In this document: piece after piece, positions 1 through 6,474 of the stretch
Numbering within the stretch: the first letter of the stretch is position 1
Layout of the letters: each line of letters opens with the position of its first letter
Source: CAIYMF01 sp943329595
Lineage (GTDB): Bacteria; Actinomycetota; Actinomycetes; S36-B12; CAIYMF01
Length of the DNA: 29,746 nucleotides
Assembly: GCA_943329595.2 (NCBI GenBank)
Contig: CALQEM020000016.1
Location: forward strand, 1-29,746
Reading direction: 5' to 3'
Made by a program: the position numbers and the translations under genes
Notes under the pieces: generated by a model
Told to the model about the DNA's origin: nothing
Database searches by the model: none
What the model saw: only the letters and a program-made list of their open reading frames with translations

Positions 1-153
1 AACCCCCGCGTACGACGTGAACTGGGCTACCCAGGCCCGGTACCCATGCGTCAACCAGCCCTACCCGACGAAGCCGACGCCTACCTCGAAGACGGCATCC
101 TCGACGTCGTCATCGCCCGCGGCCCCATCTACCGCCCCACCCCCGAGGCCTGA
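1..153 (+). CDS. 3' end of an unrecognised gene (partial)
   Basis: Frame 1 is open from the left edge to TGA at 151-153 and gives a 50-residue C-terminus. It contains the strings ELGYPGPVPM and IARGPIYRPTP, and its proline-rich, acidic composition looks like real coding sequence. The gene is convergent with the phosphotriesterase-like gene that ends 4 bases further on. I do not recognise the family with confidence. A GYPGP string near the C-terminus reminds me of small gluconate-2-dehydrogenase subunit 3-like proteins, but that is only a guess. The part that would identify it lies outside the window. Confidence 0.55.
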   Translation, partial: NPRVRRELGYPGPVPMRQPALPDEADAYLEDGILDVVIARGPIYRPTPEA

Positions 154-157
154 GGGC

Positions 158-1108
158 TCAGTCCTCGACGTCTGGCGGGCTGTGCCAGGTGAGCAAACGT
201 GCCGGGTTGTCCACGGTAATTCGTCGCACCGCCTCGTCGTCGAGGCCTTCGCGCCTAAGCCACGGCACGAACCGCCACGGAATGTAGCTGTAGCCAGGTC
301 CACCACCCCACGACACCAGCGAACTGCGCCGGGCAAGGTCGCCAGAGAGCGTGATGTGGTCGACCAGTCCCTCGTCGACGAGACGAAGGATCATCTCGAT
401 CCGCGCGGAGTCCGGCTCGTACCAGTCCTTCGACACGCAGTCGTAGCCGAGGGTGAACCCGTCGCGCGCCAAGGCGCGATGCTCGGCAAAGTTCAGTTCG
501 CGGTCGAGGTGGCCGAGTGTGACGCGACGCGGATCGGCGCCCGCACTTGTGAGCAGGCGCGCTTGATCAACGGCCATAGTTCCGGCCGTGGTGTGGGTGG
601 TGATGGGCGCACCGGTGACCATCTGAGCGCCCGCGGCGGCAGTGAGAACTCGAGCCTCGGCGGCGGTGACGACGTCGCGCGAACTGCCTGCCTTGATCAC
701 GCCCGCCCGGATGCCTGTCGTACCGATTCCGATGGTCAGCTCGACCGTCATCTCCTCGAGGAGTTGGTCAATTCCGCGATGCTCGATGTCGAGCACGCCC
801 GACCAGTAGTCCACCGATACGTGACCGGTGGTGGCCACGACATGCACTCCGGAGGCCTGCGAGATGCGCGCGAGCGCTGCCACGTCACGACCGAACTCGG
901 CAACCGTGACCTCGACGAGGGTGCCGCCACCTGCTGAACGGTAGATCGCGAGTTCGTCGATCGCCCGCACCTCGTCATCGAGGAGCAGATCATCGTGATC
1001 ACGAAGCCGAGGGGCGGGAGCCGTCACGAGATGTTCGTGGCACAGGGTCAGCCCGAGAGTTGCGGGCGGAATATCACCGAGCACAGTTCGAACGAACTCT
1101 TGACCCAT
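158..1108 (-). CDS. php: Phosphotriesterase-family metal-dependent hydrolase (Php/YhfV-like)
   Basis: Amidohydrolase-superfamily enzyme of the phosphotriesterase homology type. The binuclear metal ligands are visible: the HxH pair in TLCHEHL (H24, H26), a bridging lysine in GVIKAG (K139), H172 in ITTHT, H200 in LGHLD and D257 in LSGDLARRS. Family members hydrolyse lactones or phosphoesters. E. coli Php (YhfV) sits in the yhf operon, and the other yhf-type genes here point to that subfamily. Length of 316 residues is normal. An in-frame ATG at 1123 exists, but it lies inside a 24-base dyad (1119-1142), so I prefer the ATG at 1108. Neither start has a strong ribosome-binding site. The gene is divergent from the shikimate-dehydrogenase-like gene. 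The true substrate is unknown. Confidence 0.85.
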   Translation of the reverse strand: MGQEFVRTVLGDIPPATLGLTLCHEHLVTAPAPRLRDHDDLLLDDEVRAIDELAIYRSAGGGTLVEVTVAEFGRDVAALARISQASGVHVVATTGHVSVDYWSGVLDIEHRGIDQLLEEMTVELTIGIGTTGIRAGVIKAGSSRDVVTAAEARVLTAAAGAQMVTGAPITTHTTAGTMAVDQARLLTSAGADPRRVTLGHLDRELNFAEHRALARDGFTLGYDCVSKDWYEPDSARIEMILRLVDEGLVDHITLSGDLARRSSLVSWGGGPGYSYIPWRFVPWLRREGLDDEAVRRITVDNPARLLTWHSPPDVED

Positions 1109-1118
1109 CACCGCACTT

Positions 1119-1142
1119 ATCATAACGTAGTGACAACATGAT
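1119..1142. promoter_or_regulatory. Dyad operator candidate between divergent php-like and SDH-like genes
   Basis: The 24 bases form an interrupted perfect dyad of pattern ATCAT-N3-GT-N4-AC-N3-ATGAT. The GT-N4-AC centre is loosely like GntR-family half-sites. It lies 25 bases upstream of the SDH-like GTG and just upstream of the preferred php-like start. Positions 1124-1142 (AACGTAGTGACAACATGAT) match 16 of 19 bases at 12959-12977, in the other divergent promoter of the cluster. The likely binder is the GntR/UTRA protein at 2095-2883; that is inference. Confidence 0.55.
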
Positions 1143-1166
1143 GACGAGAGAAAGCGGAGGGACAGG

Positions 1167-2108
1167 GTGAAGCGGCTTTACTTCATCGGTGTCTCCACGG
1201 CTTCCTCCGGCATCATGACCATCTTCCCGGCCTGGGCTGAGGCACTTGGCCTGTCCGCCCAGATGCACGGCGTTGACCTGCCCGTCGCGGCCCGCCCCGA
1301 CGATGTGCGCGCGGTCATCGACACACTGGCCGCCGATCCGAGCGCCGCCGGAGCGCTGGTCACCACCCACAAGGCGGCCGTCTGGGACCACGCAGCGAGC
1401 CGCTTCTCGGTACTCGACTCCTGGTCCCAACTGTGTCGAGAGATCTCGTGTATTGCGGTGCGTGAGGAAGGTTTGATCGGGTGGGCGAAAGACCCGATCA
1501 CCGCGCGTCAGGCCTATACCCACCTCCTCGGCGAAGACCCGTGGCGTGGTGGCGAGCGAGACGTAGTGTGCCTCGGCGCGGGTGGCGCGGGCCTGGCACT
1601 GGCGACAGCCCTTCTCAACGGCGCGGATCAACCGCGAAGAGTCGTACTCGTTGATCGCAATCCGCAGCGCCTGGCCGTGTCACGTGAGGCGCTGAGCGAA
1701 CTCCAGATTCGGGCCGAACTTGAACTCGTCGAGATCAGCGACCCCCAGCAGGCAGGGGCACTGGTATCGGCGTCGGCCGAAGGATCGTTGATTGTGAACG
1801 CGACCGGGATGGGCAAGGACCTGCCCGGCTCGCCCATCGGGCCCGACGTGCAATTTCCGCGCGGTGCCGTGACCTGGGACCTTAACTACCGCGGCGAGTT
1901 GGCTTTCCTTGACATCGCGAGGGCACAGGAGGCCGAGCGGGGCCTGATCGTGGCCGACGGGTGGCGGTACTTCCTCCACGGCTGGACCGAGGTCATCGCA
2001 GAAGTATTCGGGATCGAGATGTCGCCCGCCGTGTTCACATCACTGGCATCTATCGCCGGCATGGTGTCAGGTCGCGAGGTGGGTCGTGACGCTGTCAGCC
2101 GTGGTTAA
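1167..2108 (+). CDS. Shikimate dehydrogenase-like NAD(P)-dependent oxidoreductase
   Basis: A 313-residue protein with the two-domain AroE fold. The catalytic lysine is in VTTHK (K69) and the paired aspartate in WAKDP (D109). A glycine-rich nucleotide loop, GAGGAG, lies near 137-142, followed by NATGMG and a late WDLNYRGELAFL strand. The N-terminal substrate signature is altered: SxS followed by HN in true AroE is replaced by a STASSGIM stretch. Shikimate is therefore unlikely to be the substrate, and an unidentified polyol or keto-sugar acid is more plausible. GTG at 1167 is preceded by GGAGGGA at a good distance. Its 3' end overlaps the convergent GntR gene by 14 bases. It probably shares the 1119-1142 control site with the php-like gene. 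Confidence 0.8.
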   Translation: MKRLYFIGVSTASSGIMTIFPAWAEALGLSAQMHGVDLPVAARPDDVRAVIDTLAADPSAAGALVTTHKAAVWDHAASRFSVLDSWSQLCREISCIAVREEGLIGWAKDPITARQAYTHLLGEDPWRGGERDVVCLGAGGAGLALATALLNGADQPRRVVLVDRNPQRLAVSREALSELQIRAELELVEISDPQQAGALVSASAEGSLIVNATGMGKDLPGSPIGPDVQFPRGAVTWDLNYRGELAFLDIARAQEAERGLIVADGWRYFLHGWTEVIAEVFGIEMSPAVFTSLASIAGMVSGREVGRDAVSRG

Positions 2109-2883
2109 GGGAGGCGCCCGCCGAGTGACGGCTGTCGCGCACGACGTTCATTTCGATGCGCATCCGGTCGGCCCGGTGCCAGGCAAGAAAACATTCGATG
2201 ACCTCGCCCGCACTGTTCCGCGCCACCGACTCGATGTAGAGCAGCGGTTCGCCCGAGCCGACCTCCAGCAGTTTGCTCAGCATGCCCGACGCAGCGACGG
2301 CCTCGATGGAACGATGACCTGTGTCAATGCGCAGGCCAAACTGGTCGGCGAGGATTCGGTACAGCGACGCCGTGGAAAGGTCGGTGCCGCGCAACTGTTC
2401 GAGCATGGTCTCGTCGTCGCGCACAATGTAGGACTTCGTGAACGCGACGACCTCGTCATTAACTGCTCGGAGCCGGACGATCTCGATGCAGTGGGTACCG
2501 GGAGAGGCGCCGATCAACTCACGCGCCCGACCCACGACCTCGACGCGGTCAACCGACAGGACGCTGCTCAACACAGAGTGCCCGTGGCTGGTCATGTCTT
2601 CGAAGAAGCCGACCGTGCTTTCCATGAACTGCTCGGACAACTTGGGCTTGGCGACGAAGGTGCCTTTGCCACGCCGGCGCTGCAGAACGCCTTCGTTGAC
2701 GAGTTCGCCGACGGCCTGGCGCACCACAGTGCGCGAGACTTCGTAGCGCGCACACATCTCGGCCTCGGAGGGCATGAGATGGCCGGGCTCGAGGCTGTCG
2801 CGAGCGATTTCGCGAACGATCAACTGCTTGAGCTGCTCGTAGTAGGGCAACCGCGCATCATGATCGATCCCGAGGTCCGTCAC
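2095..2883 (-). CDS. GntR-family regulator with UTRA ligand domain (HutC type)
   Basis: A 262-residue transcription factor. Residues about 10-75 form the GntR winged helix-turn-helix (LPYYEQLKQLIVREI, then YEVSRTVVRQAVGEL and a RRRGKGTFVA wing). Residues about 95-240 read as a UTRA effector domain, the HutC subfamily arrangement that usually binds sugar phosphates or amino-acid derivatives. The start is GTG at 2883 with no obvious ribosome-binding site. The gene is divergent from the yhfU-like operon and converges, overlapping, on the SDH-like gene. E. coli yhf also ends in a winged-helix protein, YhfZ; whether this is its functional counterpart cannot be said. It is the best candidate for reading the dyads at 1119-1142, 2890-2918 and 12959-12977. 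Confidence 0.9.
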   Translation of the reverse strand: MTDLGIDHDARLPYYEQLKQLIVREIARDSLEPGHLMPSEAEMCARYEVSRTVVRQAVGELVNEGVLQRRRGKGTFVAKPKLSEQFMESTVGFFEDMTSHGHSVLSSVLSVDRVEVVGRARELIGASPGTHCIEIVRLRAVNDEVVAFTKSYIVRDDETMLEQLRGTDLSTASLYRILADQFGLRIDTGHRSIEAVAASGMLSKLLEVGSGEPLLYIESVARNSAGEVIECFLAWHRADRMRIEMNVVRDSRHSAGASLNHG

Positions 2884-2889
2884 GGGTAG

Positions 2890-2918
2890 AACGTAGCATC
2901 AGGTGATGACGTCACGTT
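2890..2918. promoter_or_regulatory. Imperfect dyad in the GntR / yhfU-like divergent promoter
   Basis: This 29-base stretch starts with AACGTAG and ends with CACGTT. Its outer arms (AACGT and ACGTT) are complementary and it contains the palindromes ATCAGGTGAT and TGACGTCA. The first seven bases equal the first seven of the 1124-1142 motif, but the remainder aligns only with a gap. It sits 7 bases from the GntR start codon, a natural position for autoregulation. Support is weaker than for the other two sites. Confidence 0.35.
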
Positions 2919-2993
2919 GTCCACCCGCTGCCATCCACCAGGCGACAACACTCACCGCACGTCCATCAGGAAGCCACAGGGAAGGAAGAACCG

Positions 2994-3398
2994 ATGACCA
3001 AGGAACGGCTCGTCCGCGTCGTCGTGGCAGGTGTCGATGCACCTTCCATGGCGGAGCTCGCCACGAATGCAGGAGGTGGTCGCGTCGAGGCGGCCGCTCT
3101 CGGTGACATGCAGGGTGCTCGCCTGATCAAGAAGGGACAGGCCGACTACTACCTCGGAACGTGCTGGTCTGGAGGTGGCGGGGCGCTGGCTGCGGCCACC
3201 GCCATTTTGGGCGCCAACCTCGTCGGAATCGTCGGCACACCCGGCATGGTCGTGACCGACGAACGGGTGCGCACCGCCGTCGGCGAGGGCCGCATCGCTT
3301 TCGGGTTCGCCTATGAGCAAACAGCCGCCGCGATCCCCATCATCATCAGAGAAATCCTCGCCTACCGCGATGCGCACAGTGGAGGACAGGATGGGTGA
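2994..3398 (+). CDS. yhfU: DUF2620 protein, YhfU-like
   Basis: A small protein of 134 residues resembling E. coli YhfU (DUF2620). It is glycine- and alanine-rich, with the motifs VVVAGVD at the N-terminus, GDMQGARLIKKGQADYYLGTC in the middle and LVGIVGTPG further on. The YYLGTCWSGGGGAL stretch is the most distinctive part. Biochemical function is unknown; no catalytic motif is recognisable and no signal peptide is present. The ATG at 2994 follows GGAAGGAAG. It is the first gene of a six-gene operon in which every following gene overlaps or nearly touches its predecessor. Assignment rests on remembered similarity plus the presence of YhfW, YhfX, YhfS and Php homologues around it. Confidence 0.75.
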   Translation: MTKERLVRVVVAGVDAPSMAELATNAGGGRVEAAALGDMQGARLIKKGQADYYLGTCWSGGGGALAAATAILGANLVGIVGTPGMVVTDERVRTAVGEGRIAFGFAYEQTAAAIPIIIREILAYRDAHSGGQDG

Positions 3399-3801
3399 CT
3401 CATCGCTGAAGTCGGCCCAGGCGCAACTGGCCGCCGAGTTCACCGAGAGACTCGATCTGCTCGAGGAAAGCGGTCAGGTCACCAACCTGGCCCGCCGGCT
3501 GACCCTGATGTGCCTGACCGACCTCACGACCACCCTTGACCTCGCGCTCACCGAGGACAACGCCGCGCAGTTCGTTACGCACCTTGCCATCGCTCTCACA
3601 CGTATCAACCGCGGCGACCCCGAGATCGCGATGTCCGCAGTCGCGGCAGAGGAAATCGCCGACCGCACGCGTGAGCACGACGCCGTCACGGCCGTGATGC
3701 GCGACGCCTCGCGCTTGCTACAGCGCGACGTTCCGGAGTCGGAGATCACGTACATGACGGTCCACCTGTGCGGCCTCGTCGACGATGAGGCAGCGTCCTG
3801 A
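3391..3801 (+). CDS. Stand-alone PRD (PTS regulation domain) protein, YhfY-like
   Basis: The protein is 136 residues and consists of a single PRD. The two histidines that HPr or EIIB phosphorylates in PRD regulators are both in typical contexts: FVTHLAIALTRI (H64) and EITYMTVHLCGL (H125). There is no DNA-binding, AAA or EII part, so it must act through a partner. GGAGGAC at 3381-3387 sets the start at ATG 3391, overlapping the yhfU-like stop by 8 bases; an in-frame upstream start would be buried in that gene. HPr and enzyme I genes four positions downstream in the same operon are the obvious phosphate source. E. coli yhf has a comparable lone PRD gene, yhfY. Confidence 0.85.
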   Translation: MGDSSLKSAQAQLAAEFTERLDLLEESGQVTNLARRLTLMCLTDLTTTLDLALTEDNAAQFVTHLAIALTRINRGDPEIAMSAVAAEEIADRTREHDAVTAVMRDASRLLQRDVPESEITYMTVHLCGLVDDEAAS

Positions 3802-3803
3802 TC

Positions 3804-5009
3804 GTGATGAAGCGCGCGGTCATCGTGGTTCTCGACGGCTTCGGAGTCGGGGCGACTCCAGATGGTGACTCGGCCGACCTCACGATGAACACGCTGGCTC
3901 ATATCGCTGACTCCGCAGATCTCCACCTACCCTGTCTCGCGTCGCTTGGTCTCGGTCACCTTGTTCCTGACGCAGTCGCCCCCGTGGCCGAACCGCGTGC
4001 GGCATACGGCCGGCTCACACCCGTTCACGTGGGTGCCGACACGTATATGGGGCATCAGGAACTCATGGGTGGCAGCGTGGCACGAGTCGAGTTCCGGCTC
4101 ATGGACGAACTCGGCGACGCCGTCACTGCAGCATTGGAATCCGCCGGGCACACGGTTGAGCCGCTCATTGTCGGACAGTCAATGCTGCTCGTCGACGGCG
4201 TAGCAGTGGTGCACGACAACATCGAGGCGCGCGCACGGCTGAACGTCAACGTCACCGCATCCCTCGACGACATCAGTTTCGACAATCTCACCGAGATCGG
4301 AATGATCGTGCGCCGCGCCATCAACGTCTCGCGGGTGATCGTCGTCGGCAGTCGCGGCTACGACGTCGATGGCATCCGTGCCCACATCGTGCATCGCGGC
4401 GATGGTCACATCGGTGTCGATACACCGAGTCTGGGCGTCTATAGCGAGCACTATCAAGTACGGCACCTCGGGCTCGAGCTGCCGGTCGAGCGCCAACTCC
4501 CGATGCGGGTGAGGAATCGCGGCGGAGACGTCGTCCTGCTTGGCAAGGCCGCCGATGTGGTGCGGTGCGAGGGGGCGACCCTCGAGAATCTCGTACCGAC
4601 GAACGACGTGTTCGACGCCGCAATACGGCATCTCGACGTGTTGCGACAGGGACTCATCGTGGCGAATGTGCAGGAAACTGATCTCGCCGGACATGAGCAG
4701 GATGCCAAGCGCTACGCACGCGTTCTGGGCACCGTCGATGCTCGACTGCCCGAACTGATCGATCGCCTCGGCCCTGATGACGTTCTTGTGATCACCGCCG
4801 ATCACGGCAACGACCCAACATCGGGTAGTAGCCGTCACACTCGCGAATACGTCCCGGTCCTTATTTATGGCCACCAGCTACAACCGGTCGATCTCGGGAT
4901 TCGTTCGTCACTGGCTGACGTCGGCGCCACCGTCGCTGACCTGCTCGGTACCGAGTCGCTCGACTCAGGTACATCCTTCGCTCAGGAGCTCACGTGTTCA
5001 TCGATGTAA
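3804..5009 (+). CDS. yhfW: YhfW-like phosphopentomutase-family phosphomutase
   Basis: Alkaline-phosphatase-superfamily metalloenzyme of 401 residues, close to phosphopentomutase. Visible active-site parts are the N-terminal metal aspartate in VVLDGFG (D11), the nucleophilic threonine in ADTYMGH (T80, four residues before the histidine as in phosphopentomutase), ETDLAGHEQD, and the late ADHGNDPT and SSRHTREYVP segments carrying metal ligands. Phosphopentomutase moves phosphate between C1 and C5 of pentoses; YhfW's own substrate is unknown. The start is GTG 3804 or the adjacent ATG 3807, 2 or 5 bases after the PRD stop. The 3' end overlaps the yhfX-like gene by 16 bases. Confidence 0.88.
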   Translation: MMKRAVIVVLDGFGVGATPDGDSADLTMNTLAHIADSADLHLPCLASLGLGHLVPDAVAPVAEPRAAYGRLTPVHVGADTYMGHQELMGGSVARVEFRLMDELGDAVTAALESAGHTVEPLIVGQSMLLVDGVAVVHDNIEARARLNVNVTASLDDISFDNLTEIGMIVRRAINVSRVIVVGSRGYDVDGIRAHIVHRGDGHIGVDTPSLGVYSEHYQVRHLGLELPVERQLPMRVRNRGGDVVLLGKAADVVRCEGATLENLVPTNDVFDAAIRHLDVLRQGLIVANVQETDLAGHEQDAKRYARVLGTVDARLPELIDRLGPDDVLVITADHGNDPTSGSSRHTREYVPVLIYGHQLQPVDLGIRSSLADVGATVADLLGTESLDSGTSFAQELTCSSM

Positions 5010-6202
5010 CCCGCCGCCGCAACCCCGCACTCATCGACGCTGCGGTCGATCTTCACCAGTCTGGTCGGATTCCGTCCAACTGCTACGTGATCGACCTCGA
5101 CACCGTGTCTGCCAATGCGGCACTCGTCGCGCGAGCAGCTGCGTCGCACGGGCTTACGGCGTACCAGATGACCAAGCAGTTTGGCCGCAATCCGATTGTG
5201 GCCAGCGCAGTGGCAGCGGCGGGCATTGACAAGGTAGTCGCCGTCGACTTCGAGGAGGCGCGGCTGCTCGCCCACCACGGTCAGCGCATCGGTCATCTGG
5301 GGCATCTTGTTCAGATTCCGCGCGACGAGATCGGTCTGGCCCTTGAGATGGAACCCGACTTCATCACGGTCTTCGGTTACGACCAGGCCGCTCACCTCAG
5401 CCACGTCGCTCACGAACGCGGCATTGTTCAAGATGTCACGCTGCGCGTGGTGGGACCTCACGACACCTTCTACCCTGCGCAGCGCGGCGGTGTGCCGATC
5501 GATGAGGTGATCGAGGTGGCCAGCCGTATGCACGACCTTCCCGGCGTTCGCCTGCGTGGGGTCACCAGTTTTCCCGTGGTGCTGTGGGACGAGTCAGTCG
5601 GCGCATTCGCGCCCACTCACAACCTCGCGACACTCGGTGCGGTGTCGCAGTCGCTGCGGGCCGTGGGCATCGACGTCGATGTCCTCAATGCACCGAGTGC
5701 CTGCTGCACGGCAACGTTCGCAATGAAAGCGGCAGCCGGCGCCACACACGTTGAGCCCGGAAGTTGTCTCACGGGTCAAACTCCGCTCCATGCACTGAGC
5801 GACGAACCCGAACTTCCGGCGATGGTGTACGTGTCCGAGGTGTCCCACACCACCGCCGATGCCGCCTACGCAATTGCCGGCGGCCTCTACCCTCGGTGTA
5901 AGTCGCGCACCGCCCTCGTCTATCGCGAGGCGGGGGCAGCACCACGTGTGTGCCAGGTCGAACTCGATCCGGCCGAAGCGATCGACTACTACGGAACTCT
6001 GCGCACCGACAATCCACGATCGGTGCGGGTCGGAAGCACGGTTGTCTATGCTTTCCGGGCGCAGGCGTTCGTGAGCAGGTGCTTCGTCGCCGTCGTCAGT
6101 AACATCACGGGGACTCCGGCCGTCGAGGGCGTCTTCACCAACAGCGGATTCCGACTCGGACCCGACCTGCTTCCGGCCGCAAACGAAAGCGTGACGTTGT
6201 GA
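4994..6202 (+). CDS. yhfX: YhfX-like PLP-dependent protein (alanine-racemase N-terminal fold)
   Basis: A 402-residue protein closely resembling E. coli YhfX as I remember it. The fold is the alanine racemase/D-threonine-aldolase TIM barrel. The presumed PLP lysine is K61 in the YhfX-diagnostic string MTKQFGRNP. Other shared landmarks are VVAVDFEEA, GHLVQIP, TSFPVVLWDE, LNAPSA and a THVEPGSCLTG segment. The reaction is undetermined: racemase, epimerase and aldolase are all possible for this fold. AGGAG at 4984-4988 supports the GTG start at 4994 inside the end of yhfW. Its TGA overlaps the HPr start as GTGA, implying translational coupling. Confidence 0.88.
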   Translation: MFIDVTRRRNPALIDAAVDLHQSGRIPSNCYVIDLDTVSANAALVARAAASHGLTAYQMTKQFGRNPIVASAVAAAGIDKVVAVDFEEARLLAHHGQRIGHLGHLVQIPRDEIGLALEMEPDFITVFGYDQAAHLSHVAHERGIVQDVTLRVVGPHDTFYPAQRGGVPIDEVIEVASRMHDLPGVRLRGVTSFPVVLWDESVGAFAPTHNLATLGAVSQSLRAVGIDVDVLNAPSACCTATFAMKAAAGATHVEPGSCLTGQTPLHALSDEPELPAMVYVSEVSHTTADAAYAIAGGLYPRCKSRTALVYREAGAAPRVCQVELDPAEAIDYYGTLRTDNPRSVRVGSTVVYAFRAQAFVSRCFVAVVSNITGTPAVEGVFTNSGFRLGPDLLPAANESVTL

Positions 6203-6474
6203 GTGCCAGTCGTACGGCCATCATCGCCGATCCACTCGGCCTTCACGCACGCCCCGCCGCGGAGTTCGTGACGCGAGCCCGCACCTACGAGTCTGATCTC
6301 AGCATCGCGTCCGGTGACAAGACCGGCAACTGCAAGAGCCTCATCTCGATCCTCAAGTTGGGCATCGCCGTTGGCACCGAGGTGACGATCACTGCCGCTG
6401 GTCCCGATGAGGCGGCAGCCATCGAGGAACTCGGCTCATTCCTCGAAATCGTGCACGGGGACGACGCGCCGTGA
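6199..6474 (+). CDS. ptsH: HPr-family phosphocarrier protein
   Basis: A 91-residue HPr. The phosphorylatable histidine is H16 in GLHARPAAEF, the canonical sequence. A serine at S47, in NCKSLISIL, corresponds to the regulatory Ser-46 of Gram-positive HPr. HPr accepts phosphate from enzyme I and passes it to enzyme II or to PRDs. The GTG start overlaps the yhfX-like stop (GTGA), and the gene's own stop overlaps the enzyme I start the same way. No enzyme II gene occurs anywhere in the window, so the PRD protein encoded upstream is the only visible acceptor. It may be a dedicated paralogue rather than the cell's general HPr. Confidence 0.92.
   Translation: MSASRTAIIADPLGLHARPAAEFVTRARTYESDLSIASGDKTGNCKSLISILKLGIAVGTEVTITAAGPDEAAAIEELGSFLEIVHGDDAP

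Noticed and set aside
17..937. Long plus-strand open frame of about 306 codons opposite the php-like gene
   Set aside because: It is antisense to a gene with full catalytic motifs, its translation is low-complexity and Arg/Asp/His-rich, and it matches no family I know.
1074..1631. Minus-strand open frame across the SDH-like gene start
   Set aside because: It spans the divergent promoter and the antisense of a well-supported gene; composition is typical of a high-GC shadow frame.
4179..4874. Minus-strand open frame of about 231 codons opposite the yhfW-like gene
   Set aside because: It is a shadow of a phosphomutase gene whose metal-site motifs are all in the plus frame.
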